Below, piece after piece: positions 25,320 to 33,530 of a DNA stretch of 64,000 bases. Origin of the DNA: Streptomyces sp. CB02058. Lineage in GTDB: Bacteria; Actinomycetota; Actinomycetes; Streptomycetales; Streptomycetaceae. A program made the position numbers and the translations under genes. The notes under the pieces are model-generated. The model had not been told where the DNA came from. It was given only the letters and a program-made list of their open reading frames with translations, and ran no database searches. Every line of letters begins with the position of its first letter. The stretch's first letter is position 1. The DNA lies in assembly GCF_001905505.1 (NCBI RefSeq), contig NZ_LIPG01000004.1, forward strand, positions 1-64,000, given 5' to 3'.

Positions 25320-26327
25320 TCACGCAGACGTCGGCGACTCCATGGCGGCAACGGCCTCGGCGAGCCCCGAGGGGTGTGCCAAGCCCGCCACCGCCTGCCC
25401 CGCCCACCCGGGTCCGAGGGTCAGGACGACCGGCCTGCGGCGGGCTCCACGCACTCCCCACTCCATCGCGGCCACGTGCAGGGCCAACGGCCTGCTTGCG
25501 GTGGTACGGGACTGCGCCCACAGCCCCACCACGGCCGGGCCGGTCCTGTGCACCGCCGCGATGAGCGACTCGACGGGCAGGGCACCGCCGAACATGCGCA
25601 CCGGAACGCCTCGCTCCGTCAGTGCGGCGGACAACACCTCCAACGGCAGTGTGTGAGTCTCCCCCGGCAAGCAGGCGAGCAACGTGGTGGCGCCAGGACG
25701 GTCCGCTACCGTGCGGGGCGAAGCGCGCCGAAGCGCGCCGGAGACGTGCCAGGACAGAAAGTGCTCGACCTCGACGTACTTCTCGCCCGATGTCTCCCAC
25801 TTCCGGCCGACCGCCTGAAGCGTCGGCACGATCACCTCGGTCCAGGCGGCGACCAGTCCGTGCTCGGCGATCGCGGCGAGCAGCAGGTCGTCCAGGGCGG
25901 CGGCGTCGAGGCGCAGGGCGGCCCGGGCGACTCCCCTGCACTCCAGTCGTACGTCACGGAGCAGCAGCCCGCTCCCCGCCCGGCTGCGACCACGGGCCGC
26001 GGACCGCTGCGCCCCGACGACCGTCCGCCCGGGCGGGGCCGCAGCCGGTGGTGCCTCGCTGCGCGCCATTCGTGCTGCCTCGGCCGGCGGCAGCCCGGTC
26101 GCCGTCAGCGCGCACATCCGTTCCAGCCTCGCCACGTCCCCCGGAGTCCAGCGCCGGTGCCGCCCATCGGCGCGCACGTCGGGGCCGAGCCCGTACCGGC
26201 GGTCCCACGTGCGGAGCGTGGTGGGGGCCACCCCCAGACGCCGGGCCACCTCGCCGGTCGTCAGCCCTCCACCGGGCGGACCGCCCCCGCCACTCCGGTC
26301 CTCACCGCTTCCCTCGAGCGCACTCAT
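25320..26327 (-). CDS. litR: LitR-type MerR regulator with B12-binding photosensory domain
   Basis: A 335-residue protein. Residues about 20-90 are the MerR helix-turn-helix (LTTGEVARRLGVAPTTLRTWDRRYGL, then HRRWTPGDVARLERM). Residues about 130-205 are the four-helix cobalamin cap with W..EVEHFLSWH, comparable to the W-x9-E-H motif of CarH (here ten residues lie between). The C-terminal flavodoxin-like B12 domain has the lower-ligand His in GETHTLPLE. Family knowledge: adenosyl-B12 keeps LitR/CarH bound to DNA in the dark and light releases it. It is divergent from litS, with a perfect palindrome 14 bases upstream of its ATG, so autorepression is likely. Confidence 0.9.
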   Translation of the reverse strand: MSALEGSGEDRSGGGGPPGGGLTTGEVARRLGVAPTTLRTWDRRYGLGPDVRADGRHRRWTPGDVARLERMCALTATGLPPAEAARMARSEAPPAAAPPGRTVVGAQRSAARGRSRAGSGLLLRDVRLECRGVARAALRLDAAALDDLLLAAIAEHGLVAAWTEVIVPTLQAVGRKWETSGEKYVEVEHFLSWHVSGALRRASPRTVADRPGATTLLACLPGETHTLPLEVLSAALTERGVPVRMFGGALPVESLIAAVHRTGPAVVGLWAQSRTTASRPLALHVAAMEWGVRGARRRPVVLTLGPGWAGQAVAGLAHPSGLAEAVAAMESPTSA

Positions 26328-26340
26328 AAAACCACCCTAC

Positions 26341-26381
26341 GACGCACAAACGACGCATGTTGCCTGCGTCGTTTGTGCGTC
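26341..26381. promoter_or_regulatory. Candidate LitR operator: perfect 17-bp inverted repeat
   Basis: GACGCACAAACGACGCA at 26341-26357 and its exact complement at 26365-26381 flank a 7-base spacer. Within the left side ACGACGCA occurs twice, at 26339 and 26350, exactly 11 bases apart, which would place repeats on one DNA face as MerR/CarH-type oligomers prefer. It lies between the divergent litR and litS starts. Confidence 0.75.
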
Positions 26382-26487
26382 CAAGACTGGAGGCATGCGC
26401 ACGGCGGCCGGCATGCCGGTCCGGCGGACTCGCCGTCCGGCGGACAGCCTTCCGCCCCGTGGGACGCACGGTGGAAGGAAGCAGGTC

Positions 26488-27087
26488 ATGAGCACGCGAT
26501 CGATCACGGCCCTCGTCCCGCCCTCGGAGGAGACGCGGTACGAGGAAGACCTGGCCCGTGGCCTGGTCGCCGCGGACGAGGCGGCGTTCGCGGCCATCTA
26601 CCGACACTGGGGCTCACTCGTCCACACCATGGCAGCCCGGTCCCTGGGCGACGCCGACGAGGCTGAGGACGTGACGCAGCAGGTCTTCATCGGCGCCTGG
26701 CGCGGGCGGCACGGCTTCCGGCCGGAGCGAGGCGCACTCGGCGCCTGGCTGGTCGGCATCACGCGCCGCAAGATCGTCGATGCGCTGGCTGCCAGGACGA
26801 GGCGTCTCACCCTCGTCCACTCGGCCACCCACGAGGCCCCGGCCGCACCGCTCGTCCAGGCGGGACCGGATGAGGTGCTCGACCGCGTGCTGCTCATCGA
26901 GGCCTTGTCCAGGCTGCCCCACGCTCAGCGCGAGGTGCTGTGCATGGCCTTCTACGAGGACCTGACGCAGGTCCAGATCTCGGAACGCACCGGAGTGCCC
27001 CTGGGCACGGTCAAGAGCCACATCCGCCGCGGCCTGCATCGGCTGCGGACGGCCATCGACCAGGGCGACACCCACGGTATGCACTGA
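26488..27087 (+). CDS. litS: ECF sigma factor LitS
   Basis: A 199-residue ECF (group 4) sigma factor. ATG 26488 follows GGAAGG. Region 2 is FAAIYRHWGSLVHTMAARSL with DEAEDVTQQVFIGAWRGRHG; region 4 is LPHAQREVLCMAFYEDLTQV, QISERTGVPLGTVKSHIRRG. In S. coelicolor LitS directs RNA polymerase to the carotenoid genes after illumination. Here likely targets are crtE, the photolyase and the genes that follow. It is transcribed divergently from litR across the palindrome, and a gene for a zinc-finger anti-sigma factor lies downstream at 28365. Confidence 0.9.
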   Translation: MSTRSITALVPPSEETRYEEDLARGLVAADEAAFAAIYRHWGSLVHTMAARSLGDADEAEDVTQQVFIGAWRGRHGFRPERGALGAWLVGITRRKIVDALAARTRRLTLVHSATHEAPAAPLVQAGPDEVLDRVLLIEALSRLPHAQREVLCMAFYEDLTQVQISERTGVPLGTVKSHIRRGLHRLRTAIDQGDTHGMH

Positions 27088-27192
27088 CCGCGTCGAGATT
27101 TCGACGCCTCGGCGCATCCACGTCGCCGCCCACGCACGAAACACCTACAAGACACAGCAGCGAGATGAAGCTCCCCCGAAGGAATGATCCCC

Positions 27193-28023
27193 ATGACTTC
27201 CCGGACCACCATCGCCGTCGCCGCCTCGGCCGGGGCCTGCGCCGTGGCCCTCGGTATGACCGCACCCGCCATGGCGGCCCCCGCCCAGGCGCAGGACAAA
27301 GCCATGGTGTCCGTCTTCCACGGCATCCCGGGAATGACGGTCGACGTCTACGCCAACGGCGACGAGCTGCTCAGCGACTTCAAGCCGGGCACGGTGACCG
27401 AGCCGCAGTCCCTCGACGCGGGGACCTACGACATCCAGATCTTCGAAGCCGGCCAGAACCCCGACGGCACACCCGCCTTGGAGAAGAAGGTCGAGGTACC
27501 CGAGGACGGCAACGCCACCGTCGCCGCGCACCTCTCCGCCGACGGCAAACCCCAGCTGACTGCGTTCACCAACGACGTCTCGAAGGTGGACGCCGACAAG
27601 GCACGCCTGACCGTCCGCCATGTCGCGGCCGCGCCCGCCGTGGACGTACGGGCCGACGGACAGCCCGTCTTCACCGACCTGACCAACCCGAACGAGGACA
27701 CCGCCACGGTGGACGCGGGCACCGTGAACGCGGACGTCGTCCTCGCCGGCACGGACACCACGGCCATCGGACCGGCCGACCTGAACCTGAAGGAAGGCAC
27801 GAGCAACGTCGTCTACGCCTGGGGCAGCGCCAAGGACAAGAACCTGGCCCTGGCCACCCAGACGTTCAGCGGCACGGAAGCGATGTCCAACGCGGTCCAC
27901 GCCGGCGCAAGCGGCGCCGCACCGAACTCCCCCGACCAGTGGCTGGCCTGGGCCGCCGCGACCGGGGTGATCACGGTGAGCGGCGTCCTGGTGGCCCGCC
28001 AGTTCGCCGGCCGGCGTGGCTGA
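27193..28023 (+). CDS. Secreted DUF4397 protein
   Basis: A 276-residue protein starting ATG 27193, nine bases after AAGGA. The Sec signal peptide spans about residues 1-29 and ends AMAA-PA. Two DUF4397 Ig-like segments follow (VSVFHGIPGMTVDVYANGDE, then ARLTVRHVAAAPAVDVRADG). The C-terminus has a hydrophobic helix WLAWAAATGVITVSGVLVAR followed by basic residues, so it is membrane-anchored at the outer face. It occupies the position of litA in the S. coelicolor lit locus. Such proteins often precede a class F sortase; here only a fragment of that kind follows. Role in the light response unknown. Confidence 0.8.
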   Translation: MTSRTTIAVAASAGACAVALGMTAPAMAAPAQAQDKAMVSVFHGIPGMTVDVYANGDELLSDFKPGTVTEPQSLDAGTYDIQIFEAGQNPDGTPALEKKVEVPEDGNATVAAHLSADGKPQLTAFTNDVSKVDADKARLTVRHVAAAPAVDVRADGQPVFTDLTNPNEDTATVDAGTVNADVVLAGTDTTAIGPADLNLKEGTSNVVYAWGSAKDKNLALATQTFSGTEAMSNAVHAGASGAAPNSPDQWLAWAAATGVITVSGVLVARQFAGRRG

Positions 28024-28288
28024 CACCACGCGACGGCTCACCGGAACGGCGACGGCGGTTGCCGTTCCGGCAGCCGTCCTCGCCGAAGTCGGGCGGACCG
28101 CCGGGGACCCGCACCTGCACCGCCCGGCTTCGGGTTCACGTCCCCTCAGTACAGCGGCGGCGACGGCCCCACTGCCCAGCAGCAGGCAGGCCGGGTCCGA
28201 CACCGGTGCGGCAGCGCCGGCGATCGAACCTGAGCGCGGAGGCTACCTGGCAGGCCTCGTCGTAACAGCGGAGCCGGTGTGCGAGTGA
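28016..28288 (+). CDS. Short frame resembling the N-terminus of a class F sortase
   Basis: A 90-residue frame whose GTG overlaps the end of the DUF4397 gene by eight bases. The beginning (MADTTRRLTGTATAVAVPAA, VLAEVGRTAGD) looks like the signal-anchor of class F sortases that normally follow DUF4397 genes, and the Pro/Ala/Ser-rich continuation looks like their linker. The frame stops at 28288 with no sortase catalytic domain. It may be a decayed sortase gene or an unrelated small protein. Confidence 0.35.
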   Translation: MADTTRRLTGTATAVAVPAAVLAEVGRTAGDPHLHRPASGSRPLSTAAATAPLPSSRQAGSDTGAAAPAIEPERGGYLAGLVVTAEPVCE

Positions 28289-28364
28289 CAGCGCTCCGCG
28301 CCGGCGATCGGCGTGTACACGCAAGGCCGCGGGGACGACCGAGCCCAGAACCCAGGAGGGCGCA

Positions 28365-28790
28365 GTGGACCACGTGGACCCGTATCACCTGGTGGAACTG
28401 GCACTCGGTCACTCGACCGGCGACGCGTACGTCAGCGCCCTGCGGCACGTAGCGTCGTGTCCGCGCTGCAGCAGCGAACTGGCGCAGATGACCCGCGTGG
28501 TGGCTGTTGCGCGCGGCGCGAGAATCTCGGACCTGCCGTCCGCTCCGCCCGAACGCGTGTGGCAGCGCATCGCCCACGAGGTGCTCCAGGCCGACACGCG
28601 TTCCCGGGGGCACCCCGCTCCCCGGTCGGCCGCCAAGAGGGCCTGCGGCGAACGCCACTGGTGGAGCACCGACACCGGAACACTCGAGCACCTGGCCGTG
28701 ATCGCTCTGGTCGCCGGCGGACTTCTTGTCCTGTGGATGCGGATCAGGGCTGGTTACGGGCCTGGCCGACGGCTCCGGTCGCCGTGGTGA
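28365..28790 (+). CDS. Zinc-finger (ZAS) anti-sigma factor, probable partner of LitS
   Basis: A 141-residue protein. The N-terminal domain has the ZAS motif H-x3-C-x2-C (HVASCPRCSSEL, about residues 27-38), which coordinates zinc and binds ECF sigma factors. One transmembrane helix follows near the C-terminus (about residues 109-128, HLAVIALVAGGLLVLWMRI). Its position three genes after litS makes it the likely membrane-tethered antagonist of LitS. Regulation would then be two-layered: LitR light control of transcription and release of LitS from this protein. Confidence 0.75.
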   Translation: MDHVDPYHLVELALGHSTGDAYVSALRHVASCPRCSSELAQMTRVVAVARGARISDLPSAPPERVWQRIAHEVLQADTRSRGHPAPRSAAKRACGERHWWSTDTGTLEHLAVIALVAGGLLVLWMRIRAGYGPGRRLRSPW

Positions 28791-29082
28791 CGCTGTGCGA
28801 AGTGTGCCTACAACGCTCCTCGGCTACCCAGGGGTGGCAGATGGGACTCCGGCAGCAACCACTCGCGCTTCGTCGGATCCCCCGACCAGGACCGGACCGA
28901 CCAGCGACCGCCAGAACTCAACACCTCGGGCGACCTCTCGCCGGGCGGGCAGGGCCGGCGGCCTGGGAAGCGGCGATCACGAGGCTGTGGTCCACGCACC
29001 CGTCATCGTGCGGCTTTGACATCGTGCTTGCGCACCGCACCGACTCCGGCTTCCACCACGGCACGTCGCGCACTGCGGCGGA
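28791..29082. other. Intergenic stretch
   Basis: The 3' ends of the anti-sigma gene and the TetR gene face each other here. No gene, strong hairpin or repeat could be supported. Confidence 0.35.
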
Positions 29083-29691
29083 TCACAGGCGTGCAGCCGG
29101 TGGTAGTGGTCCGTGCTGAGGGCAGGCTTCGAACGCCTGGATCACCAGCCCCGCGAAGCGCCGGGAGGCCATGACCTGAGTGCCCGTCGACGCGGCGCGG
29201 ATCCCCTGGTTGGCCATGAGCACGAGGATCAGGTCGTCCAGGACGAAGTCCGACCGCAGATGCCCTGCCTCCTTCGCCCGCTGGGCCAGTCCGGCGACCG
29301 CTCGCACCGTGTACTCACGACCGGCGGCGACATCCGTCGCCCTGGGGAAGGCCGACAGGAATGCTTCGGTGAAGCCCCGGTCGCGGGCGTGCAGCTCACA
29401 GATCCTCTCGATCACCAGGCACAGGCCACGCCACGGATCAGGATCTGCGCACCCCTCGTCGACAATGGCGCGGCAGGCGTTCAGCTGGTCTGCGAAGGCC
29501 TCGGCGACCAGCGTCTCCTTGGTCGGGAAATGACGGTACAAGGTGGCGGGCCCGACCCCGGCACGCCGCGCGATCTCCCGCATCGGCACGTCCAGGCCTT
29601 CCCCGGAGAACAGCACTCGCGCAGCGTCGAGGATGCGTTCGCGGTTGTCCAGCGCGTCCGAACGCAGAGTATGAGGCAAACGGTCGGTCAC
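29083..29691 (-). CDS. TetR-family regulator
   Basis: A 202-residue regulator starting GTG 29691. The HTH (ILDAARVLFSGEGLDVPMREIARRAGVGPATLYRHFPTKETL, given here as its span, residues about 19-61) is canonical. The C-terminal ligand domain ends with RRFAGLVIQAFEACPQ. It is divergent from an NADP-dependent oxidoreductase gene with a perfect 6-bp-arm dyad in the space between, 19 bases before its own start. It likely represses itself and the oxidoreductase. Confidence 0.85.
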   Translation of the reverse strand: MTDRLPHTLRSDALDNRERILDAARVLFSGEGLDVPMREIARRAGVGPATLYRHFPTKETLVAEAFADQLNACRAIVDEGCADPDPWRGLCLVIERICELHARDRGFTEAFLSAFPRATDVAAGREYTVRAVAGLAQRAKEAGHLRSDFVLDDLILVLMANQGIRAASTGTQVMASRRFAGLVIQAFEACPQHGPLPPAARL

Positions 29692-29709
29692 ACTCTCACT
29701 TTATCCAAG

Positions 29710-29725
29710 CGGACGGGGGCGTCCG
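29710..29725. promoter_or_regulatory. TetR operator candidate
   Basis: CGGACG at 29710-29715 and CGTCCG at 29720-29725 flank GGGG. The dyad lies between the divergent TetR and oxidoreductase starts. Confidence 0.55.
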
Positions 29726-29773
29726 TTACCGTCCGACGGGTTGGAGCCTGCCCAGCGGTCCGAGAACGTGGAG

Positions 29774-30742
29774 ATGACATTGAAGGCAATCGCGATCCAG
29801 ACGTACGGAGGTCCTGAAGGTCTGGCCGTTGTCGACCTGCCCGTACCGCCACCCGCTGCCGGGCAGGTGCTGATCACGACCGAGGCGGTGGGCGTCGGTG
29901 GCGTCGACACAGTGATCCGCAGCGGAGCTCTGGCCGCCTACGGCTTCAAGGAGGGCCACATCCCGGGTGGCGAGGTGGCGGGCACGGTGACCGCGATCGG
30001 CGAGGGCGTCGACGCCTCGTGGATCGGCCGGCGGGTGTGGGCCTCCACCGGCACCGGAGGAGGCTACGTCGAACAGGCCGTCGCACCCGTCGAGGAGGTC
30101 CTTCCCCTGCCCAGCGGTCTGTCCGCCGTCGACGCGGTGACGCTCGGCAGTGCCGGGGTGGTGTCCCACTTCGGGCTTCGCCATGCCCATTTCGCTCGCG
30201 GGGAGACAGTCCTGGTGCGGGGAGCGGCCGGCAGCATCGGAATCATGGCCGTGCAGCTAGCCGCTCGCGGTGGTGCCGCCGCGGTGGCGGTCACGACCTC
30301 GTCGGCCGAGCGCGGCGAACGCCTGCGCCGCCTCGGCGCGACCCACGTGCTGAATCGCTCCGGCGAGGGAGGGGAAGACGCCCCTGCGGGCTACGACGTC
30401 ATCATCGACGTCGTGGCCGGTGCGGACCTGCCGTTGTTCCTCGACCTGCTCAATCCGAACGGCCGCATGGTGGCGGTGGGTGCTGTCGCGGGTCAGCCGC
30501 CCGCGGACTTCGGCACGAGGATCATGACGGCGTTCCAGAAGTCGATGTCCTTCGCCACCTTCAGCGCAGCCACCGTCACCCGATCCGACCGGCACGCCGT
30601 GCGCAGCGAGCAGTTCGCCGCAGCTGTTCGCGGCGAGATCCAAACGGTTGTGCACGAGCCGCTGCCTCTGCACGAAGCCGTGCTGGCGCACCGGAAGATG
30701 GACGCGGGCGCGGTCTTCGGCAGGATCGTGCTGACCCCGTAG
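29774..30742 (+). CDS. Quinone-oxidoreductase-type NADP-dependent MDR
   Basis: A 322-residue zinc-free medium-chain reductase starting at ATG 29774 (an in-frame GTG at 29768 is possible). The GroES-like domain begins MTLKAIAIQTYGGPEGLAVV. The Rossmann motif is GETVLVRGAAGSIGIMAVQL, the usual AxxGxxG form of quinone oxidoreductases, and no structural-zinc Cys cluster is present. Members reduce quinones or enones with NADPH in the cytosol. The divergent TetR regulator and the intervening dyad suggest induction by an electrophile or antibiotic. Confidence 0.84.
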   Translation: MTLKAIAIQTYGGPEGLAVVDLPVPPPAAGQVLITTEAVGVGGVDTVIRSGALAAYGFKEGHIPGGEVAGTVTAIGEGVDASWIGRRVWASTGTGGGYVEQAVAPVEEVLPLPSGLSAVDAVTLGSAGVVSHFGLRHAHFARGETVLVRGAAGSIGIMAVQLAARGGAAAVAVTTSSAERGERLRRLGATHVLNRSGEGGEDAPAGYDVIIDVVAGADLPLFLDLLNPNGRMVAVGAVAGQPPADFGTRIMTAFQKSMSFATFSAATVTRSDRHAVRSEQFAAAVRGEIQTVVHEPLPLHEAVLAHRKMDAGAVFGRIVLTP

Positions 30743-30948
30743 CCACTCCCTGCCGCTTGTGTGGGCGTCGCTCCCGTACGCATCGCCGCCTCCCTCCGCG
30801 GCAACACCACCTACGCCTACCGCACCCGCCCCACCCGGCGTCCTCCCGCGCCGCCCCGATCCACCGGTGCGGAGCGTTCTGTCGGAGGTCTCCGACACCT
30901 CACGCTGACCTTCCTGACGCTGACCTTGTCAACGACTCTGCTTGCTTG

Positions 30949-31455
30949 TCAGTCCCATGCGTTGAAGAGGACTCCGCCCAACGTGCTGATGCCGTAGTGG
31001 CGGACTTCACGCCACTCGCCCGGTCCGAGCACTGAGGTGTCCACGTCGGAAAGCGGTGTGACAAGCTGCTCGTTGCTCAGGACCACGAAGTCCAGGTCGG
31101 TCAAGACCTGAGCCCAGGACGGCGGCGCGGCGAACTCCTCCCGGTACCAATCTCGTTGCGTCTGAGCGAAGGCGACCCAGGGGTGGTGAGCGTGGCACAG
31201 GACGATGCTCTCGCCTGCGCGTCCGATGATTGTCGCGGTGTGGAAGGTCCGGGGGTACGCCTGTTCCTCCACCTCACTCACTGTGCCTTCGGCGACGCGG
31301 GCAGCGGCATACAGAGCGGCGCGGAACGCCCGTAGGTCAGTCTTCGGGAGTGGGCCCTCCTTCGGCGGGAGGAAGCCTGTCGCCCCCCGCGGCAGCACGA
31401 AGCTGGTGGTCCCGTCGTTCACCATGCCGCTCATTCTGCTTGGTGGGAGGCGCAT
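30949..31455 (-). CDS. Hypothetical protein
   Basis: A protein of up to 168 residues. The likeliest start is ATG 31428 (MSGMVNDG), or MVNDG nine bases further in. The body reads FRAALYAAARVAEGTVSEVE, IGRAGESIVLCHAHHPWVAF, then LTDLDFVVLSNEQLVTPLSD and ends ISTLGGVLFNAWD. It appears globular with mixed alpha/beta structure and no signal or membrane segment. No family recognised. Confidence 0.6.
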   Translation of the reverse strand: MRLPPSRMSGMVNDGTTSFVLPRGATGFLPPKEGPLPKTDLRAFRAALYAAARVAEGTVSEVEEQAYPRTFHTATIIGRAGESIVLCHAHHPWVAFAQTQRDWYREEFAAPPSWAQVLTDLDFVVLSNEQLVTPLSDVDTSVLGPGEWREVRHYGISTLGGVLFNAWD

Positions 31456-32052
31456 CGGTCATAGCTGCAGCACTACGGGTTCATGCTGCGCGGTGGGGCT
31501 TGGTGCCCACTGCGTGGTGAGCGGGACCGGTGTATGCCTCGCCGGTGGCCAGGACCGTGCCCACGTAGTGATGTTGGTGAACCGTACGCACGCCCCCGGC
31601 GTAGCGCCGCGGGAGCGACTGTCCACGCGGGGACAGCCGCGGGATGTCTGTGATTTCTCACGTGGTGGACTCGGGGCGACCTGCCCAGTCAGTGCAGTGC
31701 TCGGGCGGGCGCTGCTGGTCTGCACGCGATCCGGATGACGCCCACTCGCTATCCCCCACCGCGCAGTCGCCGCACTGGCCCGTCCAGGTCCAGGCATGTG
31801 CGAGCGACTTGTGGATCATGGTCCGCTGCCCGGGCCACGTGCTGTGTCAGGGTGGAACCGCGAGCAGAGCGGACCCTGCGCGTGGGGGACGGAGTACCAG
31901 CCGGGCCGCCCGCACTCCTTCACTCACGAGAAGGAACCGCTGGAAAAGGTCCCTCCTCCGCACAGCCGCGGTCACCATGGCCGCCGCAACCTTCGCCACC
32001 GCTGGGTCCGCCCACGCCTCTACGGGCGCCTCGCGGGGCTCAGCCCCCTTCG
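31456..32052. other. Intergenic stretch with a possible secreted-protein fragment
   Basis: From about 31913 to 32040 a plus frame reads RRNRWKRSLLRTAAVTMAAA, TFATAGSAHASTGAS, a textbook twin-basic signal peptide with an A-x-A cleavage site. No start codon with a ribosome site is visible and the frame runs into the antisense of the NTF2-like gene, so it is probably a truncated secreted-protein gene. The rest of the stretch shows nothing I can support. Confidence 0.4.
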
Positions 32053-32373
32053 TCACGCCTGGCCGGTCTCGAAGCGGTCGACGTGGCCGTCGGAGACCGT
32101 GAACCGCCAGGCGGTGCGCATTTCACCCCAGGTGTCGTTGCGGAAGTCGACGACGAGGGACCGGCCTTCATCCGACTCGCTCTCGACAGACATGTGACCT
32201 GCTGAGGAGAAGATCTCGCGGTCCGTCCAATCGTCGATGTCCCGGTCCGAGCCGTCGTCGGCCATGGTCGCACCGGGGCTCACGACGGCGTGGAAGGCGG
32301 TCCTGTCCCCGGCGTTGACGGCCGTGACGAAGGCGCGAACGGTGGGGTCGGTCAGCTGGGTCGGATCGATCAT
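32053..32373 (-). CDS. NTF2/SnoaL-like protein
   Basis: A 106-residue single-domain protein starting ATG 32373 (MIDPTQLTDPTVRAFVTAVN). The order helix - AFHAVVSPGATMADDGSDRD - beta strands (SLVVDFRNDTWGEMRTAWRF, then DGHVDRFETGQ) is that of the NTF2-like cone fold used by SnoaL cyclases, ketosteroid isomerases and many small binding proteins. No specific catalytic residue can be assigned. Confidence 0.75.
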   Translation of the reverse strand: MIDPTQLTDPTVRAFVTAVNAGDRTAFHAVVSPGATMADDGSDRDIDDWTDREIFSSAGHMSVESESDEGRSLVVDFRNDTWGEMRTAWRFTVSDGHVDRFETGQA

Positions 32374-32881
32374 GAGGGCTCCCGGTCGTATTCGTGCGTA
32401 CCTCGTGCTCGTGTGACCACGTCGTGGTCACGGCGATAGCCTCTCCCGGTCGTCCAACCGGCACCGGCGGACCCACCTGCGCTTCACACGGACGAGGCCA
32501 GGCCACGGCCATGCACTTCCGACGATGTCCCGGCAGGCGGCCGGCTCGGGGTTGCTCGGGCTGGTCCAGGAACGAAGGGGCCGCAGCTTCCCAGGCGCTT
32601 CCGGCAGAAGGAAGAAGTACCGGCCGAGGACGTGCCCATGGTACTTCCGAGCACTGCCCCGGGTTTACGGTTCGTCTCCATTCGCTCCCTGGCTGTCTCG
32701 GCATCTTCTCGGGTACGGCGTACGGCACCCCCGGCTGCCACCCTTCCCGGCGACGTTGAGCCATTCGCTCAAGAAGAATCGATTCGATGGTTCCCCATCG
32801 AGGGAGGCCATGTTCAGCCGTTGAGAGCTGGGGCATCAATGGCACCGCCCAGATGATCAACCAGAAACAGGACGGTCCACC
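32374..32881. other. Intergenic stretch with one palindrome
   Basis: Apart from the dyad at 32414-32430 I see no supported gene. The frames present are shadows with high Arg and Pro. The promoter of the secreted protein at 32882 must lie in the right-hand part. Confidence 0.4.
32414..32430. promoter_or_regulatory. Palindromic operator-like site
   Basis: TGACCACG and CGTGGTCA separated by one base form a perfect 8-bp-arm palindrome 41 bases upstream of the NTF2-like gene start. It has the size of a MerR- or MarR-type binding site. Confidence 0.45.
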
Positions 32882-33235
32882 GTGTCTCTTCGCTCCCTCA
32901 CCGTTGCCGTCGGCGCCGCAGCCGGTGCGGCCGCTCTGCTCGTGGCCGTGCCCAGCTCGGCCCTCGCCGCGAACGGCCAGTTCCGCTACTCCTACACCAC
33001 TGCGGACGGATACGAGGCCGTCGGCTTCCTGAACGATCCCACCAGCGGCGAATGCGTCAACCTCGCTACCCCGGCCGCCGAGCCCGGCGCTGTTTCACGA
33101 GCCCCCAAGAACCACACGGACGCAACCGCGATCGTCTTCCTCGACACCGACTGCGAAGGCGACACCTACTACGTCCTGCCGCCGGGCAAGGGCGCCTCCG
33201 ACCGCCTGCTCGCACGCTCCGTCGTCTTCTCCTGA
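32882..33235 (+). CDS. Small secreted protein
   Basis: A 117-residue exported protein starting GTG 32882. The signal peptide covers residues 1 to about 29 (MSLRSLTVAVGAAAGAAALL, then ending SALA-AN). The mature part of about 88 residues begins NGQFRYSYTTADGYEAVGFL and has two cysteines (GECVNL, TDCEGD) that could form one disulfide. A short Streptomyces family with this layout exists, without known function. The gene ends about 150 bases before a strong hairpin. Confidence 0.72.
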   Translation: MSLRSLTVAVGAAAGAAALLVAVPSSALAANGQFRYSYTTADGYEAVGFLNDPTSGECVNLATPAAEPGAVSRAPKNHTDATAIVFLDTDCEGDTYYVLPPGKGASDRLLARSVVFS

Positions 33236-33383
33236 GACGAGGGGGCGCACCACGGATGCCGATCCACCGCCGAAGCGGCTCGTTCGCTGATCAACGCAGG
33301 CCCCCCGCCTACTGATCAGGACAACTGATCCTGGACAGCGCCGCCCTGCACAAGCTGCACCCGGACCAGGCATGACCGCCGCA

Positions 33384-33423
33384 TGCGCATCTTCGCGTGG
33401 ATCGACTCACGCGAAGATGCGCA
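33384..33423. terminator. Strong hairpin between converging genes
   Basis: A perfect 16-bp stem (33384-33399 with 33408-33423) around an 8-base loop lies between the secreted-protein gene and the end of the ABC operon. No T-run follows on either side, as is common in Streptomyces. It probably works in both directions. Confidence 0.7.
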
Positions 33424-33530
33424 GCCGTGATCGCGTCAAGTCACCGCCCGGCCGCCCCACCACCCCGACCGGCTCATCCCGCGCGACACGTTTCCCGGGC
33501 CACGGCAATTCCCGGCCCGGCCAGGCCGCT

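Noticed and set aside
32168..32860. Minus-strand frame of 230 codons upstream of the NTF2-like gene
   Set aside because: The end is in a different frame from the clear NTF2-like protein and the remainder is Arg/Pro-rich with no ribosome site.
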